A stretch of 16,976 nt of DNA from Carex sylvatica. Taxonomy: Eukaryota > Streptophyta > Magnoliopsida > Poales > Cyperaceae. A program made the position numbers and the translations under genes. The stretch covers positions 1 through 16,976 of the forward strand of contig CAXKVR010000931.1 in assembly GCA_964058845.1 (NCBI GenBank). The letters run 5' to 3'. Below are positions 16,151-16,976 of the stretch, in pieces. Under the pieces are notes generated by a model. The model did no database searches, had not been told where the DNA came from, and saw only the letters and a program-made list of their open reading frames with translations. How positions within the stretch are numbered: position 1 is the first letter of the stretch; the number at the start of each line of letters is the position of its first letter.

Positions 16151-16550
16151 AGATCCTGGTAAAATGAAAAGCAAAGGCAAGTAAACAAGCAAGAAGGTCC
16201 GAACTCCGAACTACTCATGCAGGAAAGATTAGGTTAGGCTGATGCACCGGGTCCACACGACATGTGGTACAGCGTCCCATACATCTCGTGGCCTGCACAT
16301 GTTTGTACCCAGTCTATTTTCAAAAAGAGAAAGAGAGAGAGAGAGAGACATATTTTCATACCAGAGACTGAAGCAATTAAACACTGAGTCACTGACCAAC
16401 CAACAGTCAACAGACCACACAAAACCTTCTCTGAAGACAGCCACACACTTTGCCCCATACATCCCTGCCTCCAAATCTGGGCCCTTTTGGGCCCTGACCG
16501 GCCCGGCCCCACACTTGTCCTCTCAGCCTACATTTGTATTTTACAATTGA
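16150..16550. promoter_or_regulatory. GC-richer block with GA repeat and TGGGCC motifs, possible promoter
   Basis: Base composition rises clearly compared with the surroundings. The block contains (GA)8 at 16333-16348, two ACATGT words (16260 and 16297), and TGGGCC at 16478-16483 and 16488-16493, followed by GGCCCGGCCCC. TGGGCC is the core of plant 'site II' elements, common in promoters of housekeeping genes, and GA repeats are common in plant core promoters and 5' leaders. The open frames on both strands here (about 80-102 codons) contain simple-repeat Arg-Glu or Ser-Leu stretches and no domain, so I do not call them genes. A gene start outside the window to the right, or a lost gene, would explain the block. 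Confidence 0.3.
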
Positions 16551-16573
16551 CTAGTAGTAACTAATAAGTGAGG

Positions 16574-16852
16574 CTTACCAGTGATTTTTTCTTTTTTTTT
16601 TTATAAATAGAATCAATTCTAATAATTTTAATAAAACAAGAATCATTGATTTGGTTTTTATTAAAAGTTAGAAATCGATGAAGGGAGAATTTAAATTTTA
16701 TTTTAAGAAATCTACGTTGGTCATTTCTACTTATTTCTCTCTCCACCGATCTCTAGTCGGTGGAGCTGTTTTTTATAAAAAAAATCAACCAGGTGCTTAT
16801 TTTATTAGAATTATTAAAATTGATTCTATTTTAAAAAAAAATCTTTACCAGT
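16574..16852. mobile_element. MITE with about 70-bp terminal inverted repeats and target-site duplication
   Basis: Left (from 16583, GATTTTTT...) and right (to 16843, ...AAAATC) ends are inverted copies of each other over about 70 bp, including AATAGAATCAATT on the left and AATTGATTCTATT on the right, with small indels in the T runs. Flanking repeats are CTTACCAGT (16574-16582) and TTTACCAGT (16844-16852): eight of nine bases match. A 9-bp duplication with G...C ends suggests a Mutator-type MITE; a perfect 8-bp TTACCAGT would suggest hAT. The element is about 261 bp and non-coding. Inside it, CTCCACCGA (16741-16749) pairs with TCGGTGGAG (16757-16765) as a 9-bp hairpin. Confidence 0.75.
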
Positions 16853-16976
16853 TATGACTTATATGACAACAACACAACGGTGTAGTCTGTGAGATTTGAG
16901 ATTTGGGATTTGTGATATCTAAATATTGGTAAAATTTGTCATGAATTTCACTTTCACATAAAAATACACACTGAAA
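16853..16976. other. Right edge, nothing recognised
   Basis: Short AT-rich flank beyond the MITE. GAGATTTGAGATTTGGGATTT near 16890 is a short imperfect repeat of the word GAGATTT. No gene feature is visible. Confidence 0.5.

Noticed and set aside
16234..16550. Open frames of 81-102 codons on both strands in the GC-richer block
   Set aside because: They overlap on opposite strands, include Arg-Glu or Ser-Leu runs from the (GA)n repeat, and show no recognisable domain; better explained by composition.

Overview
The window looks like intergenic DNA from a flowering plant, probably a eudicot. It is very AT-rich, has no intact cellular gene, and carries LTR retrotransposons with typical plant primer-binding sites: a long tRNA-Asp-type site for the Ty3/gypsy element and an initiator-tRNA-Met-type site for the Ty1/copia element. 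The species cannot be told from the sequence. Family names below come from motif recognition, not from a database search.

Layout. Positions 1-1590 are AT-rich flank without genes, except for a tiny poly-A-tailed insertion (957-1017) between 11-bp direct repeats. Positions 1591-4775 are the 5' part of an Athila-like Ty3/gypsy element on the minus strand: a 1.79-kb LTR (2989-4775, TGATA...TATCA), a primer-binding site (2965-2982) and an open gag frame (1591-2877). The copy stops just past the gag zinc knuckle; pol and the 3' LTR are missing. Positions 4830-14369 are a complete, target-site-duplication-bounded (ATTTA) Ty1/copia-type element, also on the minus strand, with about 1-kb LTRs at both ends, a primer-binding site and a polypurine tract.

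Inside the copia element the order along its transcript is: broken gag with a late zinc knuckle, a collapsed pol in which a protease active-site remnant lies about 60 bp from an RNase H remnant, a spacer full of ACGTT motifs with two sets of tandem repeats, a pyrimidine-rich leader, and an extra large ORF in the position where some copia elements carry an envelope-like gene. I cannot assign this ORF to the canonical gag/pol set; its pattern resembles the plant 'putative transposon protein' family often carried by large retroelements. It is broken by one or two frameshifts, by six stop codons that are all explicable as C-to-T changes, and by a 1.9-kb insertion (7014 to about 8922) that looks like a solo LTR.

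Positions 14375-16976 are flank without clear genes. They hold a 40-bp-arm hairpin (15001-15081), a GC-richer block with (GA)n and TGGGCC motifs that may be a promoter of a gene outside the window (16150-16550), and a Mutator- or hAT-like MITE (16583-16843) with a duplicated target site.

The most unusual structures are: the non-autonomous copia element that kept gag and an extra ORF while losing most of pol; the set of hairpins in the Athila-like LTR, three of which have different stems around an almost constant loop; and the ACGTT-rich repeat field shared in style by the copia spacer and its LTRs.
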